Positions 16,555-25,572 are shown, counted from the first letter of the stretch. The stretch is 64,000 bases of DNA from UBA6136 sp044237765 (GCA_044237765.1 JBIIEQ010000006.1:1-64000), one strand, 5' to 3'. Program-made: numbers and translations. The notes: a model not told the origin generated them from the letters alone.

Positions 16555-18039
16555 TTACCAAAAGTATGGCTGAATGGTTACATCGCTACTAAGTGGAATC
16601 CTGCAGGTAGGCTTTACATCATCGCATAGCCCTTTTGAATTCCATCCTTTAAAGGTTTTTCCCACTTCTGGAACCGCAGTGATCTCATAAATCTTATCTT
16701 TTATTCCACTGCCCGTACATCTTGTGAATTCTGACCTGGGAACCTTGACAATAACGCACTGCTTCCCTCCAGACATGGTGACAGAGCCAGGGCCGTATAC
16801 GTCTGCTATTACTTTGTAAGTCACGCTCGGGTCACCTTTAAGATAATTAGAGCATGGAGGTGCTGATTGAATTTCTAGAACACTGGGTGCCGCTCCACTG
16901 GCACTCCATGCCTCACTTCCATCAGTAGATCCTTGCATATGAACGAGGGCCAGGTTCTCTGAATGCCACTTCTCTTTCCAATAGATATAACCACCACTAT
17001 CCCAAGAGTAGTCCTGCAGCACTTCAACTTGTCCCGCTTTGACACCGCCATCCATATCATTAGCGCCCAGATTTGCCAACCCCACTCGCCAGGAACCCCA
17101 TTGATGGGATGCGCAGGACCTATTGCCAGTCGCAGAACAGTTTGAAATATTATTCCCAGTAATTCCAAGTCCGTTATAAATTGGGTTATTTGGTTCCGTT
17201 ACATCAGAAACAAGATTACTCTCCGCCGTATACCATATACCATTATAATTATTAGAACTGGTAACTTCAGTCGTCAATGAACTAATAACATCTCGGTCAA
17301 GGTAGCATGAGGCGTTCCCTTGCAGTGTAAAAACATCTGATGTTAAGTTGTATTCACGACTGGTTCCTTTAGTCTCGACCACGTCTGAAGATATTGAAGC
17401 GTAGCATAATATGTTCGCAGTGCCCTCCCCCTTATACTTATACCAAACCTCCGGACCATAATCACGCCCACTTGACCCGCACGCCGGAAAAGAAAAAAAG
17501 ACCCCAACTGTAGCTGAATAGTCTCTTGCATATTTCGTGGCATTGGTGATTATGACTTTTTTCGTAAGTCCACCCCTATTGAAGCTAGCCGTCCAGTATG
17601 CAAATACTGGCTTCGGCATATCCTTCCCCTGCACGCCGACCCCGAAGCCAATACTGGGCGAATCCGTCTCGGAAGTTTGGGCGTTGAGTGGATCTATTGG
17701 TGATCCCACCTCGGTAACGTCGAATTGATTGATGCCATAGACCTTTTTCTTGGCGTTTGTCCAGTGCACCGTCAATCGGCAATCGTCATCCTTTTTAGTG
17801 AAGGTACATACCGGTGGAGTGACCTTGAGGGCCGGGTTAGTGGGCGTGATCCGGACCTTCAGCGGTTTGGTCAGTGAGGGTCCGATGTAGTCGATGTGTA
17901 ATGGAGCGCCCTTGGGGCCATTGATGAAAATGGTCTGGCCTTCATCATGAAACCAGAAGTCACTGTCCTGAGTGTCGGCTTTGGCTGTGATGGCTAGGAG
18001 GCTTAACGTGACGATGGCAAGTAACTTGTCAGGTTGCAT
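16555..18039 (-). CDS. Secreted SDFWFHDEG-family protein, copy 3
   Basis: At 494 residues this is the longest copy. It has a signal peptide (cut near TAKA, ~21), the conserved N-terminal domain (DSDFWFHDEGQTIFING, CTFTKKDDDCRLTV, IGFGVGVQGKDMPKP), an enlarged variable centre with extra Cys residues, and the InlB-B-like C-terminal domain ending QPYFW. It is clearly more distant from copies 1 and 2 than these are from each other, so it predates the tandem duplication. The start is 12 bp downstream of the lipoprotein gene, which implies co-transcription. The partnership suggests that at least this copy acts at the cell envelope. Confidence 0.85.
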   Translation of the reverse strand: MQPDKLLAIVTLSLLAITAKADTQDSDFWFHDEGQTIFINGPKGAPLHIDYIGPSLTKPLKVRITPTNPALKVTPPVCTFTKKDDDCRLTVHWTNAKKKVYGINQFDVTEVGSPIDPLNAQTSETDSPSIGFGVGVQGKDMPKPVFAYWTASFNRGGLTKKVIITNATKYARDYSATVGVFFSFPACGSSGRDYGPEVWYKYKGEGTANILCYASISSDVVETKGTSREYNLTSDVFTLQGNASCYLDRDVISSLTTEVTSSNNYNGIWYTAESNLVSDVTEPNNPIYNGLGITGNNISNCSATGNRSCASHQWGSWRVGLANLGANDMDGGVKAGQVEVLQDYSWDSGGYIYWKEKWHSENLALVHMQGSTDGSEAWSASGAAPSVLEIQSAPPCSNYLKGDPSVTYKVIADVYGPGSVTMSGGKQCVIVKVPRSEFTRCTGSGIKDKIYEITAVPEVGKTFKGWNSKGLCDDVKPTCRIPLSSDVTIQPYFW

Positions 18040-18051
18040 AAGTTGCTCCCC

Positions 18052-18414
18052 CTACTCCGTGGTGGTTAGGGTGGTGCGACTTGGATTACCGCCGGTATCG
18101 CTGGCGGGATGGTAGTAGCTGTAGCCACGATCGTTGATGAAATCGGGATTGTGGTAGCTCAGGGTGGCATGTGGGTCGTTATCGAGAGGGGCGTTGGCGG
18201 TTTGGGTGCTGTGACCCCAGTCATTGCCATACCCATCATTCCAGCCGCCCATCTGGGTCCCGAAATCCATGCCGCCGGTTCCATATTGGGTACCCATACC
18301 TCCCCCACCCATGCCGCCCATGCCATAGCCCATAAAACCCCCTCCGCCGGGCACGTAGCCAACACAACCCATCAGAAGGGTTAGAGATAGCGCCAGGATG
18401 CTGAACTTGATCAC
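18052..18414 (-). CDS. Small Gly/Met-rich lipoprotein
   Basis: The 120-residue product has a type II signal with lipobox LMGC, giving lipidated Cys17; the +2 residue is Val, so outer-membrane sorting is expected. Residues ~23-60 are a low-complexity Gly/Met tract (GYGMGGMGGGGMG and similar). The rest is polar, rich in His, Tyr, Asn and Asp. Met-rich and His-rich tracts can bind copper, but flexibility or adhesion would also fit. It is the first gene of a pair with copy 3 of the SDFWFHDEG family, only 12 bp apart. I recognise no homologue. Confidence 0.75.
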   Translation of the reverse strand: MIKFSILALSLTLLMGCVGYVPGGGGFMGYGMGGMGGGGMGTQYGTGGMDFGTQMGGWNDGYGNDWGHSTQTANAPLDNDPHATLSYHNPDFINDRGYSYYHPASDTGGNPSRTTLTTTE

Positions 18415-18788
18415 GATGATTCGATGCCTCGGGTTGGGGTAAAGGGGCCGGTAGCTGCTCGATCGCTGTCAGGAGACTCAAATAACCATCCGTAATTGCT
18501 TTATCAAGACTCTTCCAAGCTAAGCCGAAGGGCTGAGCATGAACGGATATGGATATGTATCTGTTTTATATGCCTAGTTCTCGAGGCTGTCTATCGATGA
18601 GGGAGCAGCTTATACCAACTCATAGCCACACCCAACTCCGCGTTGCGCTGGATGTGGGCGCTTCAACTCGAGCTAACGTGTCGTGGGCCGCACCGGCTGC
18701 CTTGCCACATCAATTTCTACAGGCTCTCATGCAAGCCAACCACTTGCTAGACTGACGGTCGTTTTTTTTAACTACCAAAGGCACTCGC
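18415..18788. other. Divergent intergenic region, 374 bp
   Basis: This separates the minus-strand lipoprotein gene from the plus-strand FUN14 gene and should carry a promoter for each. It marks the right edge of the AT-richer island. I see no RNA gene, repeat or protein that I can support. A T-run (GGTCGTTTTTTTTAAC) lies ~25 bp before the FUN14 start. Confidence 0.5.
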
Positions 18789-19136
18789 ATGACCCCCAAC
18801 ACCAGCCATCAGGACACCAGCCCAGACATTTTTTCTACGGACTTTTTGTTGGGCAATGTCGGTGCGCCCTTTCTGGTAGGCGCGGCCGTGGGCTTCTTTG
18901 CCAAGAAAGTTTCGAAGATGGCCATCTTCGTGGGCGGCGCCCTGCTGGCCGTGTTGTTCCTGGCTGAGTCATGGGATCTGATTTCCGTCAAAGACGGTGC
19001 CGTGCTTGATGTGGCCTCAAAGGCCGCCGGCGCGCTCAAGGAAACGGGCGCTCTGCTCACCGATCGCCTGAAGGTGATGTCTACACAGGGTGGCAGTGCG
19101 ATTGCTGGTTTTTTTGTCGGTTTCAAGGCGGGTTGA
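18789..19136 (+). CDS. FUN14-domain membrane protein
   Basis: The 115-residue protein has two or three hydrophobic segments (~25-58 and ~100-115), with glycine zipper spacing in GAPFLVGAAVGFFAKKVSKMA and an ending SAIAGFFVGFKAG. This matches the FUN14 family, best known from the mitochondrial outer-membrane mitophagy receptor FUNDC1 and found in scattered bacteria and archaea. The bacterial role is not established. A weak AAAGG lies nine bases before the start. It is a single gene facing the nuclease gene convergently. Confidence 0.75.
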   Translation: MTPNTSHQDTSPDIFSTDFLLGNVGAPFLVGAAVGFFAKKVSKMAIFVGGALLAVLFLAESWDLISVKDGAVLDVASKAAGALKETGALLTDRLKVMSTQGGSAIAGFFVGFKAG

Positions 19137-19192
19137 ACGCCAAACCCCGCCCAGTTGGCCGACAAGCCGATTCAGAATCCGGTCCGCGACAA

Positions 19193-19684
19193 TCACTCAC
19201 GCCAGCGGATTTCAAGGTTCCGATATTCCCAGGGTGGCAGGGGATTGGGTTGTGACCACAGGCCGACATGGGCCGTGCGCGCTTGCTCCTCTGCCTGCGC
19301 ATAGACTGGGTCTTTTGCCTGCTTCACATCGACCCACGCCATCCCTCGCTTGATTTGCTCCAGGTTGATCTCGACACCTTTCATACGCAGCTTGCCCATG
19401 GTTCGGCCCTGGCGGTCCTTCCCAAGTTCGTCGATCCTCAACACCTTGCCTTGAACCAGTGCGCATAATGATTCTCTGGCCTGCCGACCAAAGGGCTGGT
19501 TCCTTTCCGGGGCATCAATCTGGCTTAGACGGATGTCCTGGGTTGATTTGTCGCTCGAGTTGCCGGTTGCCCGAAAGGTGATCGTGTCACCGTCCAGTAC
19601 CGTCACGACCTGACCTTCTTGTTCGAACGCACATACCGACATCCCGGCAGTCAGCAAGGCAAGCCACAGGCTCATCGATCTCAT
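19193..19684 (-). CDS. Secreted staphylococcal-nuclease-like protein (thermonuclease family)
   Basis: The 163-residue product has a signal peptide (~19 residues, to VCAF) and one SNase (OB-fold) domain. VLDGDTITF near residue 29 and RLSQIDAPE near 52-60 provide the Ca-binding Asp and the catalytic Arg and Glu. DRQGRTMGKL near 90 provides the second Arg. Such exported enzymes cut DNA and RNA outside the cytoplasm and can serve in nutrient recovery. It ends 56 bp from the FUN14 gene in convergent orientation and starts back-to-back with nadB. Confidence 0.88.
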   Translation of the reverse strand: MRSMSLWLALLTAGMSVCAFEQEGQVVTVLDGDTITFRATGNSSDKSTQDIRLSQIDAPERNQPFGRQARESLCALVQGKVLRIDELGKDRQGRTMGKLRMKGVEINLEQIKRGMAWVDVKQAKDPVYAQAEEQARTAHVGLWSQPNPLPPWEYRNLEIRWRE

Positions 19685-19760
19685 CCCTTATCCCCAAACC
19701 TGACAGTTCAATTTCATTACAGTAGGATGGCTGGCAATCCTCTTCAACGATGGACTTCCA

Positions 19761-21365
19761 ATGACACCACCTTGGTTTGACGTACTGATCATTGGCAGCG
19801 GCGCGGCGGGTCTCAGCCTTGCCCTGCGGCTTGCCGATCGCGCTCAGGTGGCCGTCATTTCAAAAACGGCTCTGTCTGAGTCGAACACTCTTTATGCGCA
19901 GGGCGGCATTTCCGCCGTACTGGATGAGGAAGACTCCATCGAATCGCACATCCAGGATACCCTGGATGCCGGGGCCGGGCTTTGCGACCCGGACACCGTG
20001 CGGCTGGTAGTGTCACAGGGTAAAGCCTGCATTGACTGGCTGCTGGATCAGGGCGTTCCCTTTACCGAAGTAGAGTCCGACGGGGGTACACACCAGCTGC
20101 ACCTGACGCGTGAGGGCGGTCATACCCACCGACGGGTGGTCCATGCCGCCGACGCCACTGGCCGGGCCGTTGAAACCTCTTTGGAGCAACGCGCGCGCCG
20201 GCACGCTAATATTCACCTGTTCGAGTATCACAACGCCATCGATTTGATCACCGGTGGCAAGCTCGGCCTGAGCGATCGGGGTGTGGTGGGCACCTATGTG
20301 CTGAATGGCAGAACACAGCAGGTGGAAACCTTTCGATCCCGCTATACCGTTATTGCGTCCGGCGGTGCCAGTAAGGTCTATCTGTATACCAGCAACCCCG
20401 ACATCGCGACCGGGGATGGGATTGCAATGGCCTGGCGGGCGGGGGCCAGCGTTGCCAATATGGAGTTCATCCAGTTTCATCCCACCTGTCTGTACCACCC
20501 TCATGCTCGATCATTCCTCATCTCCGAAGCGGTACGGGGCGAAGGTGGCCGCTTGAGACTGCCTGATGGCAGCCCTTTCATGCAGCGTTTCGACGCGCGC
20601 GAAGAGTTGGCGCCACGGGACATCGTGGCGCGCGCCATTGATCACGAGATGAAGCGCCTGGGCGCGGACTGTGTCTTTCTGGATATTTCACATCGGCCCG
20701 CTGATTTCATCAAACAACATTTTCCGACCATCCATGCGCGTTGCCTGGAGCTCGGCATCGACATTACGCGTGATCCGATTCCGGTGGTGCCGGCGGCCCA
20801 CTATACGTGCGGTGGCATCCTGACGGATCACAAGGCCTGCACGGATCTGCCGGGGCTGCTTGCGATTGGCGAAGCGGCCTGCACCGGACTTCACGGGGCC
20901 AACCGTATGGCCAGCAATTCCCTGCTGGAATGTCTCGTGTTTGCGAAACAAGCGGCCGAACGCATTCTGTCGACGCTGGATGAACGCCCTCTTCCGCCCG
21001 AACTACCCGACTGGGACGAATCACAAGTGACCGATTCGGACGAGGAAGTGGTCGTTGCGCACAACTGGGACGAGATACGCCGTTTCATGTGGGACTATGT
21101 GGGGATCGTCCGCACCGACAAGCGGTTGCAAAGGGCCCTGCGCCGAGCCGAGCTTCTTAAGCAGGAAATCAGCGATTATTACGGCAACTTCCGCGTGACC
21201 AATGACCTGCTTGAATTGCGCAACCTCGCCATCGTCGCTGAGCTCATCATTCGCTGTGCGCTGCTGAGGAAGGAAAGTCGCGGCCTGCACTTCACTCTGG
21301 ATTACCCGGAGACGGATACTCGCCAGCCCCCACGCAACTCGGTTCTGCATCCCAAACCTCACTGA
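19761..21365 (+). CDS. nadB: L-aspartate oxidase
   Basis: NadB oxidises L-aspartate to iminoaspartate, the first step of de novo NAD synthesis, and passes the product to quinolinate synthase. At 534 residues it has the family's normal length. It shows the dinucleotide-binding start DVLIIGSGAAGLSLAL, the succinate-dehydrogenase-like motifs TLYAQGGISAVLD and HTHRRVVHAADATG, EFIQFHPTCLYH, and AAHYTCGGILTD with the catalytic region. The C-terminal helical domain follows. The gene stands back-to-back with the nuclease gene and 26 bp before the quinone oxidoreductase gene. nadA and nadC are not in the window. Confidence 0.97.
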   Translation: MTPPWFDVLIIGSGAAGLSLALRLADRAQVAVISKTALSESNTLYAQGGISAVLDEEDSIESHIQDTLDAGAGLCDPDTVRLVVSQGKACIDWLLDQGVPFTEVESDGGTHQLHLTREGGHTHRRVVHAADATGRAVETSLEQRARRHANIHLFEYHNAIDLITGGKLGLSDRGVVGTYVLNGRTQQVETFRSRYTVIASGGASKVYLYTSNPDIATGDGIAMAWRAGASVANMEFIQFHPTCLYHPHARSFLISEAVRGEGGRLRLPDGSPFMQRFDAREELAPRDIVARAIDHEMKRLGADCVFLDISHRPADFIKQHFPTIHARCLELGIDITRDPIPVVPAAHYTCGGILTDHKACTDLPGLLAIGEAACTGLHGANRMASNSLLECLVFAKQAAERILSTLDERPLPPELPDWDESQVTDSDEEVVVAHNWDEIRRFMWDYVGIVRTDKRLQRALRRAELLKQEISDYYGNFRVTNDLLELRNLAIVAELIIRCALLRKESRGLHFTLDYPETDTRQPPRNSVLHPKPH

Positions 21366-21391
21366 CCGGGATCGCCGGGACCCGCGACATC

Positions 21392-22396
21392 ATGGCCATC
21401 TTGCCATTGTTCATGAAAGCGATAGCCATCGAAGCGCCGGGCGATACGTCCGTCCTCACACTGGTTGATCGCCCCATGCCTTATCCAGGCCGGGGGGAGG
21501 TCCTGGTTGAAGTGGTGGCGGCCGGCGTCAATCGACCGGACATCATGCAGCGACGCGGGCTCTACCCGCCGCCGCCCGGTGTCTCTGACATCCCGGGCCT
21601 GGAGATCGCCGGTCGGGTGGTTGCCTTAGGTGAGTCGGTCCAGGGAATTGCGCTTGGGGATGCGGTCTGCGCCCTGGTGACCGGCGGCGGGTATGCCGAA
21701 TACTGTCTGGCAGCGGCTCCGTTGTGCCTGCCGATCTCTGAAAATCTGAGCTTCGTCGAAGCCGCCACACTGCCGGAAGCCTTGTTCACCGTTTGGTCGA
21801 ACGTGTTCGAGCGATGTCAGCTGCAGCCGGGAGAAACCTTGCTGGTCCACGGTGGCACCAGTGGCATTGGCACCACCGCCATCATGCTGGCTAAACTTTA
21901 TGGCGCCCGGGTCTTGGCGACCGCAGGCAGTCGGGAAAAATGTGATGCCTGCCTGGCACTGGGTGCCGAAGCGATCGATTACCGGCAAACCGACTTCAGG
22001 GATCAGGTGATGGAGTTGACACAAGGCGTCGGGGTCGATGTGATTCTGGATATCGTCGGTGGGCCTTACCTGGCTCCTCACCTAGAGATTCTGTCGTCGG
22101 ATGGCCGTTTGGCCATCATCGCCGTACAAGGCGGCCCCAAAACCGAAATCAACCTTCTGCCGATCATGCTGAAGCGTTTGACCGTGATCGGTTCCACCCT
22201 GCGCCCACGCAGTCTGACCGAAAAATCTCGCCTGGCCGGGATGATTCGCGAACAGGTTTGGCCTTGGGTTAGCACCGGTCAACTCAGACCGGTCATTGAC
22301 TCAAGCTTTCCCCTGCAAGAAGCCGCTATGGCCCATCAACGCATGGAAAGTAGCCAGCACATCGGCAAGATCGCCCTGACTTTGGAACCCAAATGA
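21392..22396 (+). CDS. NAD(P)H-quinone oxidoreductase, PIG3-type medium-chain reductase
   Basis: The product is a zinc-free medium-chain dehydrogenase/reductase. It has the GroES-like N-terminal domain (VEVVAAGVNRPDIMQRRGLYPPP, in part), the Rossmann motif LLVHGGTSGIGTTAIMLAK near residue 150, and AGSREKCDACLALGA, all typical of the PIG3/quinone-oxidoreductase branch that reduces quinones with NADPH. The frame begins at ATG 21392, but family members start MKAI..., so the ATG at 21413 is equally possible; neither has a strong ribosome-binding site. It ends by ATGA overlap with the next gene. Confidence 0.9.
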   Translation: MAILPLFMKAIAIEAPGDTSVLTLVDRPMPYPGRGEVLVEVVAAGVNRPDIMQRRGLYPPPPGVSDIPGLEIAGRVVALGESVQGIALGDAVCALVTGGGYAEYCLAAAPLCLPISENLSFVEAATLPEALFTVWSNVFERCQLQPGETLLVHGGTSGIGTTAIMLAKLYGARVLATAGSREKCDACLALGAEAIDYRQTDFRDQVMELTQGVGVDVILDIVGGPYLAPHLEILSSDGRLAIIAVQGGPKTEINLLPIMLKRLTVIGSTLRPRSLTEKSRLAGMIREQVWPWVSTGQLRPVIDSSFPLQEAAMAHQRMESSQHIGKIALTLEPK

Positions 22397-23085
22397 TGCT
22401 GATAAAAACATGTTTCACCATTTTGCTGTCCTTCTGGCTGCTGCACCCGGTGGCGCGGGCAGATCTGGCCAAGGGACTGGAGGCCGTCGAGGCGGGACAT
22501 TGGCCCACTGCGCTGGCCGAGTTCAAACCACTGGCCAACCAGGGTGACCCGAATGCCCAGGTGAACCTGGGCAATCTTTACATGCGTGGTCTGGGTGTCG
22601 AGCAGGACTATGGCAGCGCCTATGGCTGGTATGCGAAAGCGGCAAACCAAGGCCATGCGACGGGGCAAAACAAGCTGGCGGTCATGCTGTATTACGGACT
22701 CGGCATCAAGGAGAATCATACCGAGGCGGCCCAGTGGTTTTTGAAAGCCGCCGAACAGGGCGATCCCGCGGCAGCAATGGTGATTGCAGAACTATTCGAT
22801 AAGGGCGACGGCGTTCCGGCCAGCAAGATCGACGCTTATATCTGGCTGTCCATTGCCGCTGACCTAGGCAAGGAGGATGCCCTGAATGAACGGGCACACC
22901 TGGCGGATGAATTATCCCCCAACGACCTCAATAATGCGCTGACCCAGCTGAATGTGTGGCGGGGGCAACACGACAAACGGCAGACCGATTTCGCCAACGG
23001 TCAGCTGGACAACCCGGTCGCCAACAAGAAAGCCCGGTCTGGCTCCCCACCGCAATCAACGAAAAGCAAATCAGCAAACCGCTGA
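22393..23085 (+). CDS. Secreted Sel1-repeat protein
   Basis: The 230-residue product has a signal peptide (to VARA, ~23). It carries about three to four Sel1-type TPR-like repeats, with the typical A-x(2)-LG-x(2)-Y-x(2)-GLGV and A-x-x-WYxKAAxQG patterns (NLGNLYMRGLGVEQDY, WYAKAANQGH, VMLYYGLGIKENH, WFLKAAEQGDP). A degenerate repeat and a basic, Ser/Lys-rich tail finish it. Such repeats form a helical scaffold for protein binding, here in the periplasm. Its start overlaps the previous stop by four bases (ATGA), so the two are translationally coupled. Confidence 0.88.
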   Translation: MMLIKTCFTILLSFWLLHPVARADLAKGLEAVEAGHWPTALAEFKPLANQGDPNAQVNLGNLYMRGLGVEQDYGSAYGWYAKAANQGHATGQNKLAVMLYYGLGIKENHTEAAQWFLKAAEQGDPAAAMVIAELFDKGDGVPASKIDAYIWLSIAADLGKEDALNERAHLADELSPNDLNNALTQLNVWRGQHDKRQTDFANGQLDNPVANKKARSGSPPQSTKSKSANR

Positions 23086-23108
23086 AACCCGCAAGCAGAT
23101 ATCGACGA

Positions 23109-23423
23109 TTAGCTGCCGAAATGGCAGACGTAGTCCATCAGTTCCAGCGTTTCAATATCAAAGGCGCTTTCGCCCGGCACATGGAACGATTGACCCGCTC
23201 CGTATTCCTTCCAGTCCGATTCGCCCTTCAGGCGAACACGGCATTTGCCACCCACGACCTCCATGACTTCCGGAGCGGCCGTATTGAAGGTCAGGCTCGA
23301 TGGAAAGATGACCCCCAAGGTTTTGCGGGTACCGTCATCGAACAGGACCGTGTGACTGACGCACTTGCCATCAAAATAGATGTTGGACTTCTTTACCACG
23401 CTGACTTTGTCGAACTGGGACAT
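23109..23423 (-). CDS. ppnP: Pyrimidine/purine nucleoside phosphorylase
   Basis: I start at ATG 23423, where AGAGG lies about six bases upstream; the longer frame from 23477 adds an unlikely leader. The 104-residue protein is a small cupin of the YaiE/PpnP family (formerly DUF1255): NIYFDGKCVSHTV, GVIFPSSLTFNTAAPE, MEVVGGKCRVRL and GQSFHVPGESAFDI. The E. coli enzyme splits many nucleosides with phosphate to base and ribose 1-phosphate. The gene is isolated, converging on the Sel1 gene and just downstream of a membrane-protein gene. Confidence 0.92.
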   Translation of the reverse strand: MSQFDKVSVVKKSNIYFDGKCVSHTVLFDDGTRKTLGVIFPSSLTFNTAAPEVMEVVGGKCRVRLKGESDWKEYGAGQSFHVPGESAFDIETLELMDYVCHFGS

Positions 23424-23480
23424 GGTGACCTCTTCTATCGAATAAAAACATGAATGGGTGGGTGGGTGTGTAGACACGAC

Positions 23481-23999
23481 TCAGATCAGCAGGATGAGCA
23501 ATCCCAGCACCAGCACCCCGCCCAGAATACGGTAGGGCCAAGACAATTCAGCCCAAGCCAGCTTCACCTCGGTCACCCGGATATGGAACCAGCGTCTGAA
23601 TCGAGGCCACAACTGCGCCCTTGCCCGACGCCACCCCCAGCGGGCCAAAAAGAAAATCAGCACCAGCTTCAGTGGCGTCAGCCCAAGGGCCGTGGCGATT
23701 TCAGAATAACGATCAGCCTCATGGGGGAAATGATTTTTCAACCAGTCGGCCAAAGCATCTTCCAGCATTTCCTCCGGCGCCTCGATGAGCACTAACCAGA
23801 TTTTCTCGAGGACTTCGAAAAGTAACTCGAAGATGTTCATGCCCAATTCGAGAAACACTTCCCACAACGCAATGATCGCGATCAGGCTCCCCGCAAACCA
23901 CAGCAATGGTTTCCAACTGGGCTGAATTTTATCTGTCGCAGCCAGATCGGGGTCCGCGGGGTTATGGTCGTCTTTCAATTCAGGTTCTAGCATGGCCAA
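23481..23999 (-). CDS. Predicted membrane protein of unknown function
   Basis: The 172-residue protein has an acidic N-terminus, a first hydrophobic segment (LLWFAGSLIAIIALWEVFLEL, about residues 32-52), an amphipathic acidic stretch (FELLFEVLEKIWLVLIEAPEEMLEDA), a segment near LKLVLIFFLARWGW, and a last one at the C-terminus (ILGGVLVLGLLILLI). A basic, Arg-rich linker lies before the last segment and is probably cytoplasmic. I know no family for it. It ends 57 bp before ppnP and may share its transcript. Confidence 0.65.
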   Translation of the reverse strand: MAMLEPELKDDHNPADPDLAATDKIQPSWKPLLWFAGSLIAIIALWEVFLELGMNIFELLFEVLEKIWLVLIEAPEEMLEDALADWLKNHFPHEADRYSEIATALGLTPLKLVLIFFLARWGWRRARAQLWPRFRRWFHIRVTEVKLAWAELSWPYRILGGVLVLGLLILLI

Positions 24000-24267
24000 A
24001 TCGGATCGTTGCGCGCTTCAAAAAGTCTCGAGATTAACGGCGAACGGGCCTCCCGACAAGCCTGGAAGGTGATCATGGGAGCCATCATGACAGACGGGAC
24101 CGAGGCCCTTTTGCCTGATGCAACTATGATATAGTTCGCGGGCAAAATTGGGCCCGGTCCGGTGATGACCCCCTGGATTCAAGGCACACACAACCATCCC
24201 TCGGCAGCACGTTCAAAATCGAAGACGCTCAAAAGCCCCCGACCCCAATAATACATTCGAGAGCTTC

Positions 24268-25566
24268 ATGGAAATCAAAGAGTGGCTGCAGGTCTGGCAG
24301 TTTGAACATAATCCCTTCGTTATCTTCGACGCCGATCGTGATCCGTACCTCTCAACCTCCATGGTGGAGAACACGTCCCTGCGGTCCGTGCTACTGCATA
24401 TCGACAAACCCACCCCTTATGTCATTTTTGCGATACGAGGTGCAGGCAAGTCTTCCATGCGGATCGACACCGAGCGCTACCTGAATGACTACCGCGATCA
24501 GGTCCTTGTAATTTCCTATGTGGAATTCAACGAGTTGCTCGCCGAAGTGGCACGTCCCCGTCACCTGCCGCTTGGGTATGCCTCGGACAAATCGGCCCTG
24601 ACCCGCTTTTTCAAACGTAAAAAACAAATTCTGCTCCAGCGTGATCCACGGATGACACTGGACGATCACCTCGACTACATTCTCAAACTGGGCATCGAGG
24701 AATTGTGGCGGACCATCGTCGATACACCGCGAGAGGATCTGCTCAAGAACAACCGGGAAATAGCCGAGAAGTTCCTACTCCTCTCAGCCTTGTATTACAC
24801 CCCGAACGACCTTTCCAGCAAAATCGGAACCTTGCGGCGGATGATGTCGATCGCAGGATATGAGAGAAAAGCCCCGTTTTTCCTAAAAAAACAAGCCCGG
24901 CTGCTGGCGGGTGAGATATACCGCAACATCCGTGGCGTGCCCGTGTCGCTGGAAGGCATGGTGAAAACCATTCAGGAAATCGGCGTCGGTTTGTTTGAGT
25001 TTCATGGCATACCCAGAAACACCGAGAACCGGTTCACCCTGTTCAAGATCTTCATGGATCTGGTGCGTTACTTCGGTCTGGCCGGAGTCTATTTGCTGGT
25101 CGACCGCGTTGATGAACCCACCAGCATCAAGGGCGACCCCGAGAAGATGCGCGAACTGGTCACTCCCATGCTCAATGACCAGCTTTTCCAGATCGATCAT
25201 CTGGGTATCATCATGTTCCTGCCCTACGAGCTTCACGACCTCAAGAAGTACTACAGGAGCGACAGGATCAAGACGATCTCATCGATCAACTGGTCACCAG
25301 ACAACATGATTCGTCTTATAGAAAAGCGCATGAATGTCGGCCGCAAACCGGGCAGCCCACCCATCCATCTTTCCGACATCTTCGAGGAAGAAGGTGAAAG
25401 CAAGGCCAATTTCATTGTAAGGCAGCTAACCCCGCGCAATGCCTTCCGACTGCTGAGCATCATGCTGGAGGAGCATTGTCAGACGGTGATTTATGGCGTC
25501 AAGATTTCAACCGAAGTTTATGAGGCTGCCGTACAGCGCTACCTCATCGAAAAGGAAGGGTACTGA
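24268..25566 (+). CDS. Orphan P-loop ATPase (Sll1717/KAP/STAND-like)
   Basis: The 432-residue protein has a Walker A-type motif AIRGAGKSS (residues 55-63, Lys61) and a Walker B-type motif VYLLVDRVDE (274-283) with a double acid at the end. The motifs are ~215 residues apart, filled with a helical insert, as in KAP/STAND-like P-loop proteins. The N-terminal EHNPFVIFDADRDPY resembles the NPF start of Sll1717-type and ExeA-like ATPases. The C-terminal ~110 residues look like a helical lid (LTPRNAFRLLSIMLEEH). No effector domain is fused. It stands alone: 268 bp of gene-free DNA lie upstream and a convergent gene 6 bp downstream. A role in defence or stress sensing would suit the fold but is a guess. 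Confidence 0.7.
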   Translation: MEIKEWLQVWQFEHNPFVIFDADRDPYLSTSMVENTSLRSVLLHIDKPTPYVIFAIRGAGKSSMRIDTERYLNDYRDQVLVISYVEFNELLAEVARPRHLPLGYASDKSALTRFFKRKKQILLQRDPRMTLDDHLDYILKLGIEELWRTIVDTPREDLLKNNREIAEKFLLLSALYYTPNDLSSKIGTLRRMMSIAGYERKAPFFLKKQARLLAGEIYRNIRGVPVSLEGMVKTIQEIGVGLFEFHGIPRNTENRFTLFKIFMDLVRYFGLAGVYLLVDRVDEPTSIKGDPEKMRELVTPMLNDQLFQIDHLGIIMFLPYELHDLKKYYRSDRIKTISSINWSPDNMIRLIEKRMNVGRKPGSPPIHLSDIFEEEGESKANFIVRQLTPRNAFRLLSIMLEEHCQTVIYGVKISTEVYEAAVQRYLIEKEGY

Positions 25567-25572
25567 GGGAAT

